Source: Megasphaera sp. UBA5897 (lineage in GTDB: Bacteria; Bacillota; Negativicutes; Veillonellales; Megasphaeraceae). Taken from it: a stretch of 62,347 nt of DNA. The position numbers and the translations under genes are program-made. This document shows, one piece after another, positions 49,445 to 58,219 of the stretch; within the stretch, counting starts at the first letter, position 1, and each line of letters starts with the position of its first letter. The stretch covers positions 1 through 62,347 of the forward strand of contig DJEN01000036.1 in NCBI GenBank assembly GCA_002431345.1, written 5' to 3'. The notes beneath the pieces were generated by a model. It did not search any database and had not been told where the DNA came from. It saw only the letters and a program-made list of their open reading frames with translations.

Positions 49445-50638
49445 ATGAAATATTCAGACCTTGCTATGGATTTAAAAGCCTCTGAGATTCGTGAATTATT
49501 AAAATTAACAACCATGCCGCAAGTTATTTCTTTTGCCGGCGGTCTGCCGGCACCGGAACTGTTTCCTACGGAAGAATTAAAGAAAGTCGATGAAGAAGTA
49601 TTGACGAAAGAAGGCAAGCAGGCCGTACAATACGGTACGACAGAAGGTTATTTGCCGCTTCGTGAAAAAATTGCCAAACGGATGAAGCAGGCATTTATGG
49701 TTGATTGTTCGGCAGATGAAGTCATGATTACATCCGGCTCACAGCAAGGGCTGTCGCTGCTGGCGCAGATTTTCCTGAATAAAGATGATGTCGTACTTGT
49801 AGAAAGTCCGACATATCTAGGTGCTATCAACGCGTTTAAACTTTGTGCGCCGCAGTTTGTCGAAGTCCCTACCGATGAAAAAGGTGTTATTCCGGAAGAA
49901 CTGGAAAAAATATTGGCAGAATATGGGCCGCGCGTACGCATGATGTATGTCATACCGGAATTTCAAAACCCGACCGGCATTACGTGGCCGCTGGAACGCC
50001 GCAAACAATTTATGGAAATCATCAATCAGTACGATTTTCCTGTATTAGAAGATGATCCCTACGGCGAATTGCGCTATGACGGAGAAAAAGTTCCTTCGCT
50101 GAAATCGATGGACACAAAGGGAAACATCGTATTCTTAGGTTCGTTCTCCAAGATTTTTATGCCGGGTCTTCGGATTGCCTGGATGGTTGCCAAGCCGGAA
50201 ATTGTTGATAAAATAGTTAAATTAAAACAAGCGGTCGATTTGCAGTCCTCTTCCTTTGCCCAGCGGCAGACATCCTATTATATCGATATGTACGACTTGG
50301 ATAAACATGTGGAAAAAATTAAAGCACTGTATAAAAAACGCCGCGATTTGATGTGCCAGACGATGAAGGAAGAGTTTCCTAAAGAAATTACCTTTACGTA
50401 TCCTGAAGGCGGCTTGTTTACGTGGGTCACGCTGCCGGAAGGCATGGATGCCAAGGAAATCATGCCGAAAGTATTGGCAAAAGATGTTGCTTATGTGCCG
50501 GGCGGGCCGTTTTATCCCAACGGCGGCAACGCCAACCATTTCCGCCTGAACTATTCCAATATGCCGGAAGAACGGATTGTCGAAGGCATCAAACGGCTGG
50601 CTGATGTATTAAAAGAAGAAATGGCCAGCTTGAAATAA
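49445..50638 (+). CDS. Class I/II PLP-dependent aminotransferase, tandem copy 2
   Basis: The 397-residue paralogue of the previous gene keeps all catalytic segments (GSQQGLSLLAQ, DDPYGELRYDG, GSFSKIFMPGLRIAW) and ends with an almost identical C-terminus. By eye roughly three quarters of positions agree. The start is the ATG at 49445 after AAAGGAGTGATTGGTA. Differences cluster in the N-terminal arm and in the small domain, which might change specificity. Its own promoter at 49363-49391 means the two copies can be expressed separately. Confidence 0.88.
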   Translation: MKYSDLAMDLKASEIRELLKLTTMPQVISFAGGLPAPELFPTEELKKVDEEVLTKEGKQAVQYGTTEGYLPLREKIAKRMKQAFMVDCSADEVMITSGSQQGLSLLAQIFLNKDDVVLVESPTYLGAINAFKLCAPQFVEVPTDEKGVIPEELEKILAEYGPRVRMMYVIPEFQNPTGITWPLERRKQFMEIINQYDFPVLEDDPYGELRYDGEKVPSLKSMDTKGNIVFLGSFSKIFMPGLRIAWMVAKPEIVDKIVKLKQAVDLQSSSFAQRQTSYYIDMYDLDKHVEKIKALYKKRRDLMCQTMKEEFPKEITFTYPEGGLFTWVTLPEGMDAKEIMPKVLAKDVAYVPGGPFYPNGGNANHFRLNYSNMPEERIVEGIKRLADVLKEEMASLK

Positions 50639-50672
50639 TCCTGCATGCTTTATATATTGCGGAGTCATCATA

Positions 50673-50760
50673 GGGCTGCAGCAAAAGAAGAACGTAATAG
50701 TTCATTTTGCTGCAGTCCTTTTACTGCGTAGTTTTACACGCAGTATTGCATTCAGTTTCT
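50673..50760. repeat. Terminator plus repeated tail, copy 2
   Basis: The hairpin GGGCTGCAGCAAAA / TTTTGCTGCAGTCC followed by TTTT (50673-50722) terminates the second aminotransferase. The tail (GCGTAGTTTT, then GCAGTATTGCATTCAGTTT) resembles copy 1 at 25285-25400. The remainder of the 50639-51048 interval holds the transketolase promoter and leader. Confidence 0.65.
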
Positions 50761-50860
50761 TCCGATTTTCCACTTCAAACGGTATGCGGCAATCCCCCAT
50801 TTCTTGGCTTTCATTTCATGAGTATTATGCATGTAAATATACGGAATGAGCATGTTTTAA

Positions 50861-50892
50861 TTGACTTACGTTTATAATCATTGTATTATAAT
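50861..50892 (+). promoter_or_regulatory. Promoter of the transketolase pair
   Basis: TTGACT (50861-50866) is followed by TATTATAAT. The -10 reads as TATTAT with a 17-base spacer or TATAAT with a 20-base spacer. A leader of about 150 bases follows before the start codon. Confidence 0.65.
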
Positions 50893-50942
50893 AAGAAGAG
50901 AGACATTTTTTACAGTATAAGAAATTCTTCGCAGTGTTCGCA

Positions 50943-50990
50943 AAACGCATTCGTATCAGGGCGGGCTATGGTTGATACGGTGCGTTTTTT
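50943..50990 (+). terminator. Terminator-like hairpin in the transketolase leader
   Basis: AAACGCA-CGTATCA pairs with TGATACG-TGCGTTT, with one unpaired base on each arm, and is followed by TTT. A second small hairpin, TAGCGA / TCGCTA (51007-51032), ends just before the ribosome site. The arrangement is that of an attenuator. Confidence 0.6.
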
Positions 50991-51048
50991 GTGTGATACC
51001 TGTACATAGCGAGTATATAAGAATCTTCGCTATAGGAGGCGCGTATTG

Positions 51049-51873
51049 ATGACAAATCAGCTTCAACAGTTATGCAGGCAAATACGCAGAGAAACTGTGC
51101 AGGCTATTTATTTAGCAGGTTCCGGACATCCTGGCAGTTCCCTATCGGCAGTAGAAATTTTGGTAACGCTGTATTTTACCGATTTGCTGAGCTGTTTTCC
51201 TGACGATCCCAAAAATCCGCGGCGGGATAGATTTATTTTATCCAAAGGGCACGCGGCACCTGCCTATTACAGTGTCTTGGCCCATAAAGGCTTTTTCCCC
51301 GTATCGTGGATAGATACGCTGCGCAAATTGGGCAGCCCGCTGCAGGGGCATCCCAATATGGAAAAACTGCCTTGCCTGGACTGCGCTGTTGGTTCGCTGG
51401 GGCAGGGATTATCCATTGCCAACGGTATTGCCTTTGCCCTGCAGCGGCGTCATGAAACACCCCATGTTTTTTGTCTGATTGGGGATGGAGAACAGCAGGA
51501 AGGGCAGATTTGGGAAGCGGCAGTCTTTGCGGCACAGCATCAATTAGACAATGTCTGTCTGATTGTAGACTGCAATGGCATGCAGCTGGTAGATGCGCTG
51601 GAAGGCATCAAAAACATGCAGCCTATGGCGGATAAATGGCAAAGTTTTGGCTGGCATGTCATGGAAACGGACGGCCATCATCTGGACAAACTGTATCAAA
51701 CGTTGGCGGCAGCCAAACAGTATCGCGGCAAGCCGACGGTTGTACTGGCCCATACGATAAAGGGAAAAGGTGTGTCGTATATGGAAAATCAGGCAAAATG
51801 GCATGGTACAGCTCCCAATGAAGAACAATACCGAGTGGCGATGAAAGAATTATCTCAGGAGGTGCCGCAATGA
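51049..51873 (+). CDS. Transketolase, N-terminal subunit
   Basis: The 274-residue subunit carries the thiamine-diphosphate domain: SGHPGSSLSAVEI, FILSKGHAAPAYYSVL and the cofactor motif GDGEQQEGQIWEAA. It needs the following gene to form an active enzyme of the non-oxidative pentose phosphate pathway. The start is the ATG at 51049 after AGGAGGCGCGTATTG. Its 3' end overlaps the C-terminal subunit by four bases. The split form is common in anaerobic Firmicutes. Confidence 0.93.
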   Translation: MTNQLQQLCRQIRRETVQAIYLAGSGHPGSSLSAVEILVTLYFTDLLSCFPDDPKNPRRDRFILSKGHAAPAYYSVLAHKGFFPVSWIDTLRKLGSPLQGHPNMEKLPCLDCAVGSLGQGLSIANGIAFALQRRHETPHVFCLIGDGEQQEGQIWEAAVFAAQHQLDNVCLIVDCNGMQLVDALEGIKNMQPMADKWQSFGWHVMETDGHHLDKLYQTLAAAKQYRGKPTVVLAHTIKGKGVSYMENQAKWHGTAPNEEQYRVAMKELSQEVPQ

Positions 51874-52805
51874 ATCGAGTACCGATGCGCGACGGCTACG
51901 GCAAAGCCTTGCTGGAGCTGTGCCGTCTCCACGAAGATGTAGTTGTTTTGGATGCCGATGTAGCCAAATCAACCCGTACGGATTGGGTGCGGCGGGAATA
52001 TCCGGATAAATACGTCAACGTAGGCATTTCTGAACAAGATTTAGTGGGTACGGCAGCCGGCATGTCGCTGACCGGCTTTGTGCCGTTTATTTCTACATAC
52101 GGCGTTTTTTTGACAGGACGGGCATGGGGGCAAATCCGCAATACGATTTGCTACAACAACTTAAATGTCAAGCTAGGCGGTGCGCATGCCGGCATTTCTG
52201 TCGGCCCGGACGGCGCTACGCATCAGGCATTGGAAGATGTCGCGCTGATGCGCGTTATTCCCAATATGACTATTATCGTGCCGTGCGACTGGTATGAAAC
52301 GTATAAAGCGACACTGGCTGTCTATGACATGACAGGCCCGTCTTACGTGCGCTTTGGCCGCAATCCGGCGCCGGTTGTAACGACGGAGAAAACCCCCTTT
52401 GTTATCGGCAAAGCGGCTGTATTTCGTGCTGGCAGAGATGTGACAATTTTTGCCAACGGCATCATGGTATACCAAGCACTGCAGGCAGCTGGCATGCTGC
52501 AGCAGGAAGGCATTTCGGCGGAAATTTTGAATGTACATACTGTGAAGCCATTGGATATACAGGCTATTGTGGCAAGTGCTGCGAAAACCAAGGCCGTTGT
52601 TGTCTGCGAAGAACACCAATGCATTGGCGGCTTGGGTAGCGCTGTTTGTGAGGTATTGGCACAGCATTGCTGCGTACCTGTTGAATTGGTCGGCATTCAA
52701 GATACGTTTGGTGAATCCGGCATGCCGGATGAGCTGCTGGAAGCGTATGGATTAGATGCGCCGTCGATTGTACAGGCTGTACGAAACGTATTAAAAAGAA
52801 AATAG
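51870..52805 (+). CDS. Transketolase, C-terminal subunit
   Basis: The 311-residue subunit has the pyrimidine-binding domain (PDKYVNVGISEQDLVGTAAG, HAGISVGPDGATHQALEDVAL) and the transketolase C-terminal domain (VHTVKPLD, then VVCEEHQCIGGLG). Its start codon overlaps the stop of the N-terminal subunit, so the two are translated together. A terminator follows. Confidence 0.93.
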   Translation: MNRVPMRDGYGKALLELCRLHEDVVVLDADVAKSTRTDWVRREYPDKYVNVGISEQDLVGTAAGMSLTGFVPFISTYGVFLTGRAWGQIRNTICYNNLNVKLGGAHAGISVGPDGATHQALEDVALMRVIPNMTIIVPCDWYETYKATLAVYDMTGPSYVRFGRNPAPVVTTEKTPFVIGKAAVFRAGRDVTIFANGIMVYQALQAAGMLQQEGISAEILNVHTVKPLDIQAIVASAAKTKAVVVCEEHQCIGGLGSAVCEVLAQHCCVPVELVGIQDTFGESGMPDELLEAYGLDAPSIVQAVRNVLKRK

Positions 52806-52814
52806 AGAATATAA

Positions 52815-52861
52815 AAAGAACTATCACAAGAATGGTGAGTTATCCTGTGATAGTTCTTTTC
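52815..52861. terminator. Terminator between the transketolase genes and the convergent EamA gene
   Basis: The stem AAAGAACTATCACA / TGTGATAGTTCTTT is followed by TC and more T and flanked by A on the left, so it can work in both directions. Confidence 0.85.
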
Positions 52862-52940
52862 TTATATCTTATCCGTTTACGTGTATAGGCTGCAGCAGTA
52901 CGGTTCGTTTTTTTAACTAAAAGTTTTTCATTGCAGAGGA

Positions 52941-53837
52941 TTAAGACGCTTTTGAAAAGTGAATGACTGCGCGGCTGGGAATTTGAGCGGAAAAAATACC
53001 AATGGCCATTAGCAGACAGCCGATGAATTCACGGCAGGACATCCATTCACCCAACAGGAGAATGCCGGCTAAGGCACCGAAAATCATTTCAAAGCTGCAA
53101 AGCAACGAAGTTTCTGTTGGTGCCACATGTTTTTGAGCAATGATTTGCAGCGTGTAGCCGACACAGCTGGAGAAAATTCCGCAGTATAGAATAGCCACCG
53201 CAGAGGACGCAATCATAGCCAGCGTTACGAATTCGCCGTTAAGGTACATGGCAATGCCGTTAAAAAGAGTGCAGGCGATAAACTGTCCAAACGACAGGAA
53301 GATGCCCGGATAGGCGGGCGCGAAGCGGCCTATGCATAATATATGACAGCTCCAGAAAAATACGCCGGCTAATTCAAACATATCTCCGACGTTGATGGAT
53401 GTGCCTGCATCGTGAAAGGCCAGTAAATACAGACCGATGACAGCAATCAGACAGCCCAGAATATGGGATAGGCGCAGTGTATTTTTCAGTGCCAACCCGA
53501 GCAGGGGGACTGCGACGATGTATAAAGACGTGATGAAACTGGCTTTGCCGGCAGTGGTATATATGAGTCCGATTTGCTGGCATGCTGAACCGGCAAATAA
53601 AAAGAAACCGACAGCCGAACAAAGCAGGACGAAAGCAGGCGTTTTCATTTGCTGCTTTTGATGCGGCGCAGGGGTATTTTTAAAAAGAAATAATAATGGA
53701 ATGAGTGCGGCAGAGCTTAAACAAAAGCGCAGCGCATTAAAGGTAAAAGGCCCCATGACGTCAGCAACCGTACGCTGTGCGACAAACGCACAGCCCCAAA
53801 TGAGAGCAGTCAGCAAAAGCATCAAACGATATTTCAT
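52941..53837 (-). CDS. EamA/DMT-family transporter
   Basis: The 298-residue inner-membrane protein has ten predicted helices in two EamA repeats. Typical segments are LTALIWGCAFVAQR, NALRFCLSSAALIPL and SLLCSFEMIFGALAGILLLGEWMS. The substrate is unknown. It is the third EamA-type transporter in the window and is not a close copy of the other two. The start ATG follows AAAGGAGTTTTCTT on the minus strand. It stands alone, divergent from pncB. Confidence 0.84.
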   Translation of the reverse strand: MKYRLMLLLTALIWGCAFVAQRTVADVMGPFTFNALRFCLSSAALIPLLFLFKNTPAPHQKQQMKTPAFVLLCSAVGFFLFAGSACQQIGLIYTTAGKASFITSLYIVAVPLLGLALKNTLRLSHILGCLIAVIGLYLLAFHDAGTSINVGDMFELAGVFFWSCHILCIGRFAPAYPGIFLSFGQFIACTLFNGIAMYLNGEFVTLAMIASSAVAILYCGIFSSCVGYTLQIIAQKHVAPTETSLLCSFEMIFGALAGILLLGEWMSCREFIGCLLMAIGIFSAQIPSRAVIHFSKAS

Positions 53838-54050
53838 AAGAAAACTCCTTTCTATAACAGCGGCACAGTACGTTTTATTATATCATACATAAAAGAAAAA
53901 GATACGAATCAAACCATGAAATACCTGCTGCAGAGAATGACGGCACAGAAAGACCGGCAGTTGTCTTACCAAAGCAGGCACGAAAATTGCTGCATCGGCT
54001 GCATAGTGATACGTACAGTAAAGGATGTGTCAACAAAATGTAAAATTTGA

Positions 54051-54080
54051 TTGCTCGGCATTGTCTGTTTGATGTATAAT
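54051..54080 (+). promoter_or_regulatory. Promoter of pncB
   Basis: TTGCTC (54051-54056) and TATAAT (54075-54080) are spaced by 18 bases. This places transcription near 54087 and excludes any start codon upstream of that point. Confidence 0.7.
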
Positions 54081-54110
54081 AGAGATAACATTCATTTGGA
54101 GGCGAGTATA

Positions 54111-55562
54111 TTGTATACAAAAGCATTGTTGACAGACTTGTATCAGCTGACTATGATACAAGGGCTGTACTTTGAAGGGAAACACGAACAATCCTGCGTG
54201 TTTGACCGGTATTATCGAACGAATCCCTTTAAGGGCGGCTATACTGTCGTAGCTGGTTTGGAACATTTAATTGATTATGTCCATAATATTCATTTCAGCG
54301 ATGACGATATTGCGTACTTAAAGCGGACAGGTATATTCCAAGATGAGTTCTTGGATTATTTGAAGCAAATCACGTTTACAGGGGACATTTATGCGATGCC
54401 TGAAGGCACGATTGCCTTTCCGCAGGAAGTGCTGCTGCGCGTTCACACCAAAAAAGCAGAAGCCTTGCTCCTCGAAACGTGCATGTCCATGATTATGAAC
54501 CATGAAAGTCTGATTGCCACCAAAGCTCGCCGCGTTCGTACTGTTGCAGGCAATGACAACTTAATGGAATTTGGCCTTCGCCGTGCCCAAGGCAAATCTG
54601 CCGGCGTATATGGTGCCCGTTCTGCCATGATTGGCGGCTTTAACGGTACCAGCAACGTGCTGGCCGGCGCGAAATTCGGCATGCCTATTTTGGGCACCAT
54701 GGCTCACAGCTGGGTTATGAGTTTTTCGTCAGAACTGGAAGCATTCCGTGCCTATACCCGCCAGTATCCCAACAACTTGATTTTGCTCGCTGATACGTAT
54801 AATACGTTGAAACAAGGGGTACCGGATGCCATAACTATTTTTAAGGAAATGAAAGAAGCAGGCACACTGCCCAAGGCATATGGGATTCGTCTGGACAGCG
54901 GTGATTTGGCATATTTGTCCAAAGAAGCCCATAAGATGTTTGCGGCGGCTGGTTTTGGCGATGCGATTATTGCTGCATCTAACGATTTGGACGAAAATCT
55001 GATTTCAGAACTGAAATCCCAAGGCTGCTGTATTAATTCCTGGGGCGTAGGAACCAACCTGATTACGGCGAAAGATAGCCCGTCTTTAGGCGGCGTGTTC
55101 AAACTGGTCGGACAATACGACGGCGATACGTTTGTACCCAAGATTAAAATGAGTGATAATGCTGAAAAAATTTCAAATCCGGGCATGAAAAACGTCCTTC
55201 GTATTTACGACAAAGACCATGGTAAAATGAAGGCAGACATCATTGTTTTGGAAGGTGAAACGATAGATCCGGCAAAAGATTTGCATTTGGTCAGCAACAA
55301 AGCACCGTGGCGTTCGCGGGTTATCCCCGGCGGTACCTTTACGGTTCGGAAAATGCTGGAACCGATTTTCTTAAAAGGAAAATTGGTATACCAAAAACCG
55401 TCTTTAAAAGAAATTATGCGGTATGCTGACGAACAAATTCAGACATTGTGGCCGGAATACCTGCGTCTTGTCAATCCGGAAGAAATGTGGGTACAGCGCA
55501 GCACGAAACTGTCTGCATTACGGGAAAAAATCTTGAAGGAAGAATCAGCGCATTTCTTCTAA
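54111..55562 (+). CDS. pncB: Nicotinate phosphoribosyltransferase
   Basis: The 483-residue enzyme makes nicotinate mononucleotide in NAD salvage. Family segments are LLTDLYQLTMIQGLYF, the central FGLRRAQGKSAGVYGARSA (shortened here), GTMAHSWVMSF with the phosphorylatable His, and RLDSGDLAYLS. The start is a TTG at 54111, eight bases after GGAGG. The longer open frame begins inside the promoter and is rejected. The gene is monocistronic with a terminator and repeat element downstream. Confidence 0.94.
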   Translation: MYTKALLTDLYQLTMIQGLYFEGKHEQSCVFDRYYRTNPFKGGYTVVAGLEHLIDYVHNIHFSDDDIAYLKRTGIFQDEFLDYLKQITFTGDIYAMPEGTIAFPQEVLLRVHTKKAEALLLETCMSMIMNHESLIATKARRVRTVAGNDNLMEFGLRRAQGKSAGVYGARSAMIGGFNGTSNVLAGAKFGMPILGTMAHSWVMSFSSELEAFRAYTRQYPNNLILLADTYNTLKQGVPDAITIFKEMKEAGTLPKAYGIRLDSGDLAYLSKEAHKMFAAAGFGDAIIAASNDLDENLISELKSQGCCINSWGVGTNLITAKDSPSLGGVFKLVGQYDGDTFVPKIKMSDNAEKISNPGMKNVLRIYDKDHGKMKADIIVLEGETIDPAKDLHLVSNKAPWRSRVIPGGTFTVRKMLEPIFLKGKLVYQKPSLKEIMRYADEQIQTLWPEYLRLVNPEEMWVQRSTKLSALREKILKEESAHFF

Positions 55563-55576
55563 CTGCCATAAAGCGG

Positions 55577-55660
55577 AGGCTGTGATAAAATGAGAATTTT
55601 GTCACAGCCTTTTGCTATATAGTTTTGCATGCATCGTGTATGGCAGCACGAGTTGTTTTT
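55577..55660 (+). repeat. Terminator plus repeated tail, copy 3
   Basis: The hairpin AGGCTGTGATAAAAT / ATTTTGTCACAGCCTTTT (55577-55613) is followed by GCTATATAGTTTTGCATGC, closely matching the tail of copy 1. The stretch from 55660 to the next gene is AT-rich with a possible -10 (TATAAT at 55769-55774). Confidence 0.65.
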
Positions 55661-55816
55661 TGTTAAACAGAAAATTTTTTTAGGGAAGCGTGCAGGCATA
55701 ATGGGAAAACGCGTTGTGCGGCAGCCTTCTTTTTTTGTATGAGTGTAGGAGAATAGACGGCGCTATGCTATAATAAGCATGAGCTTTTCAAGAAAAAGCA
55801 TAGAGAAGGTGAATGC

Positions 55817-56623
55817 ATGAAAGGTACGATTATTGGCGACATCATTGGTTCGCCGTATGAATTTGCAGGACAACCTGTTAAAAGTAAGACCTTTGCCTGG
55901 TTTACTCCGGCATGTCATGTGACAGATGATACTGTAACGACACTGGCAGTCGCTGCGGCACTGCAGGAAGGCAAAGAAACGCGGGGAGGATATATAGGGC
56001 CGCTGCGCCGGCAGCTCAAGCATTGGTGCCGCATGTATCCCGACGCCGGTTTTGGCGCACGGTTTACACAGTGGTTTTTATCGGATGAAACGGAGCCGTA
56101 CGGCAGTTATGCCAACGGCGCGGCTATGCGCGTCGCTCCGGCGGCTTGGGTCGGACAGTCACTGGATGAAGTGCAAGCATTGGCGGAAATAACAGCGCTT
56201 GTGACGCATGATACGGATGAAGCTGTTCAGGGCGCTGTTGCCGTTGCATCGGCAGTCTATTTGGGCCGCATGAAAAAATCTAAGGAAGAAATCCGGGCCT
56301 ATCTGCAGCAGTATTTTTATCCGCTGACGCAGTCCCTAGACGCTGTCCGGCCAGACTATGCGTTTACATGCCGCACGAAAGACAGCGTGCCCCAAGCCTT
56401 GGAAGCATTCTTAGAAAGCACGGATTTTGCCGATGCCATCAATAACGCTGTATCATTGGGCGGCGATACGGATACACAGGCAGCAATAGCCGGCGCGGTG
56501 GCTGAGGCGTATTATGGCGTGCCGGACCGGCTGTGGCAGCAGGCCAAGCTGTATTTGCCCAAGCCGCTGCAGCAGGTATGGACTGCCTTTTCGGTTGTAT
56601 ATATGAAAGATACTATCAAGTAA
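55817..56623 (+). CDS. ADP-ribosylglycohydrolase-family protein
   Basis: The 268-residue all-helical protein has the binuclear magnesium motifs of the DraG/ARH family: VTDDTVTTLAVA near residue 36 and SLGGDTDTQAAIAGAVAEAYYG near 212 (quoted in part). It should remove ADP-ribose from a protein, DNA or small molecule; the target is unknown. The start ATG follows GAGAAGGTGAATGC. It lies about 30 bases before larE, in the same orientation. A link with NAD salvage by pncB upstream is plausible but unproven. Confidence 0.88.
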   Translation: MKGTIIGDIIGSPYEFAGQPVKSKTFAWFTPACHVTDDTVTTLAVAAALQEGKETRGGYIGPLRRQLKHWCRMYPDAGFGARFTQWFLSDETEPYGSYANGAAMRVAPAAWVGQSLDEVQALAEITALVTHDTDEAVQGAVAVASAVYLGRMKKSKEEIRAYLQQYFYPLTQSLDAVRPDYAFTCRTKDSVPQALEAFLESTDFADAINNAVSLGGDTDTQAAIAGAVAEAYYGVPDRLWQQAKLYLPKPLQQVWTAFSVVYMKDTIK

Positions 56624-56650
56624 TAAAAGAGTATAAAGGAGGAAGTCCTT

Positions 56651-57505
56651 TTGACAGACAACGATACCAAACAAAACGATACCAAAGCACTGGATGCAAA
56701 ATATGAAAAACTGCGTCAGATTCTTCAGGATATGGGGAGCGTCGTCATCGGCTTTTCCGGCGGCGTAGACAGCACATTTTTGACGTATGCAGCCCATGAT
56801 GTACTGGGCAGCCGCGTGCTGGCAGTCACAGCCGTATCACCGACATTGCCGGGCAGTGAAAAAGAAGATGCCGTATATATGGCACATCAGATAGGCGTAC
56901 AGCATATGACCGTTCCGACAGCAGAGTTTGACGACCCGGAATTTGTCCAAAACCCGCCGAGCCGCTGCTATATCTGCAAAAAAATCCGCTTTTCCGCATT
57001 GGTGGAATTGGCACAGCAGAAGGGATACCAGTGGGTCGTAGACGGCGGCAACGTAGACGATTTGGGTGATTACCGTCCGGGAATGAAAGCTATACAGGAA
57101 TTGTCCCAATTTGTGCGCAGCCCTATGATTGAAGCCGGTCTGCACAAAGCTGATATTCGCGCCTTGTCTAAGCGGTTTGACCTAAAAACATGGAATAAGC
57201 AGAGCGCGGCATGTCTTGCCAGCCGCATTCCGTACGGCACGGCACTGCTGCCGCAGCGTCTGCAGGCCATTGATAAGGCAGAAAGCTGCATTGCGCCGTT
57301 TATTCACGGTTCACTGCGTGTACGCTATCACGGCGATGTCGCCCGCATTGAAGTCGGCGTAGACGAAATTCCGGCTGTGCTGGCCCATCGTGAAGATATT
57401 GTCAAGAATCTGCGGCAGTGCGGCTTTACGTATGTCACTCTGGATTTGGGCGGCTATGAAATGGGCAGCCTGAATGAAGTGATTGACACACAGGGAGGAA
57501 AGTAA
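56651..57505 (+). CDS. larE: LarE-type sulfur transferase (PP-loop)
   Basis: The 284-residue enzyme belongs to the LarE family, which inserts sulfur into the nickel-pincer nucleotide cofactor. The PP-loop SGGVDST lies at 36-42, DGGNVDDLGDYRPG near 131 and SAACLASRIPYG near 185. Three cysteines (C106 and C109 in SRCYICKK, and C188) have the spacing of the group thought to carry a [4Fe-4S] cluster rather than to sacrifice a cysteine; this is an inference. The start is a TTG after AAAGGAGGAAGTCCTT. No larA, larB or larC is nearby, so its role here is open. Confidence 0.85.
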   Translation: MTDNDTKQNDTKALDAKYEKLRQILQDMGSVVIGFSGGVDSTFLTYAAHDVLGSRVLAVTAVSPTLPGSEKEDAVYMAHQIGVQHMTVPTAEFDDPEFVQNPPSRCYICKKIRFSALVELAQQKGYQWVVDGGNVDDLGDYRPGMKAIQELSQFVRSPMIEAGLHKADIRALSKRFDLKTWNKQSAACLASRIPYGTALLPQRLQAIDKAESCIAPFIHGSLRVRYHGDVARIEVGVDEIPAVLAHREDIVKNLRQCGFTYVTLDLGGYEMGSLNEVIDTQGGK

Positions 57506-57506
57506 A

Positions 57507-58139
57507 TTGGCTGTTTCCAAAACGATAAAAGATGAAATACTGCAGCGGTTCCAAGACCAATACGGCATCATGAAGCCGGCCCTGTATTACCATACGCCGT
57601 TTGAATTGATGATTGCCGTCATCTTGTCAGCCCAATGCACGGACGAACGGGTCAACAAGGTTACGGCAGGCATGTTCCCGGCATACAACACGCCGGAAAA
57701 AATGCTGTCTTTGGGCCTTGCGGGATTGGAAGAAAAAATTCGTACGTGCGGGCTGTATCACAGCAAAGCCAAAAACATTTTGGCGAACTGCGCCATGTTA
57801 TGCGAAACCTACCATGGCGAAGTGCCGACGACTTTTGATGAACTGGTCAAACTGCCCGGCGTAGGCCGCAAAACAGCAAACGTGCTGGTCAGCATCTTAT
57901 TTGACACGCCGGCTATTGCTGTCGATACGCATGTATTCCGCGTCGCCAACCGGCTGCAGCTGGCAGAAGGCAAAACCCCGCTGGACGTAGAAAAAGGCCT
58001 GCAGCAGGCAATCCCAAAGAAATGGTGGAGCCGGGCGCATCACTGGCTCATCTGGCACGGCCGCCGTGTATGCAAAGCACGCAAGCCGTTGTGCGATCAA
58101 TGCTTTTTAAGCGATCTTTGTCCCGGTCATGTACATTGA
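57507..58139 (+). CDS. nth: Endonuclease III
   Basis: The 210-residue DNA glycosylase/AP lyase removes oxidised pyrimidines. The helix-hairpin-helix LPGVGRKTANVL contains the catalytic Lys, VDTHVFRVANRL holds the catalytic Asp, and the C-terminal [4Fe-4S] motif is intact with the C-x6-C-x2-C-x5-C spacing (CKARKPLCDQCFLSDLC). The start is the TTG at 57507 after GGGAGGAAAGTAAA, one base after the larE stop region; a longer frame lies within larE. It is probably co-transcribed with larE. Confidence 0.95.
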   Translation: MAVSKTIKDEILQRFQDQYGIMKPALYYHTPFELMIAVILSAQCTDERVNKVTAGMFPAYNTPEKMLSLGLAGLEEKIRTCGLYHSKAKNILANCAMLCETYHGEVPTTFDELVKLPGVGRKTANVLVSILFDTPAIAVDTHVFRVANRLQLAEGKTPLDVEKGLQQAIPKKWWSRAHHWLIWHGRRVCKARKPLCDQCFLSDLCPGHVH

Positions 58140-58219
58140 CAAATAAATAAAAAATAGGTAAGATAGAAATTGTGTGAGCTGTATTCATTCCAAAAAAATA
58201 GTGGGGAGGTTCATTCTAT

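Noticed and set aside
50861..51048. T-box or known riboswitch in the transketolase leader
   Set aside because: No T-box sequence, specifier loop or conserved aptamer core was found; only hairpins can be supported.
54051..54110. Longer frame of pncB starting at an ATG
   Set aside because: This ATG lies in the promoter, before the expected transcription start; the TTG at 54111 has a good ribosome site and matches the family N-terminus.
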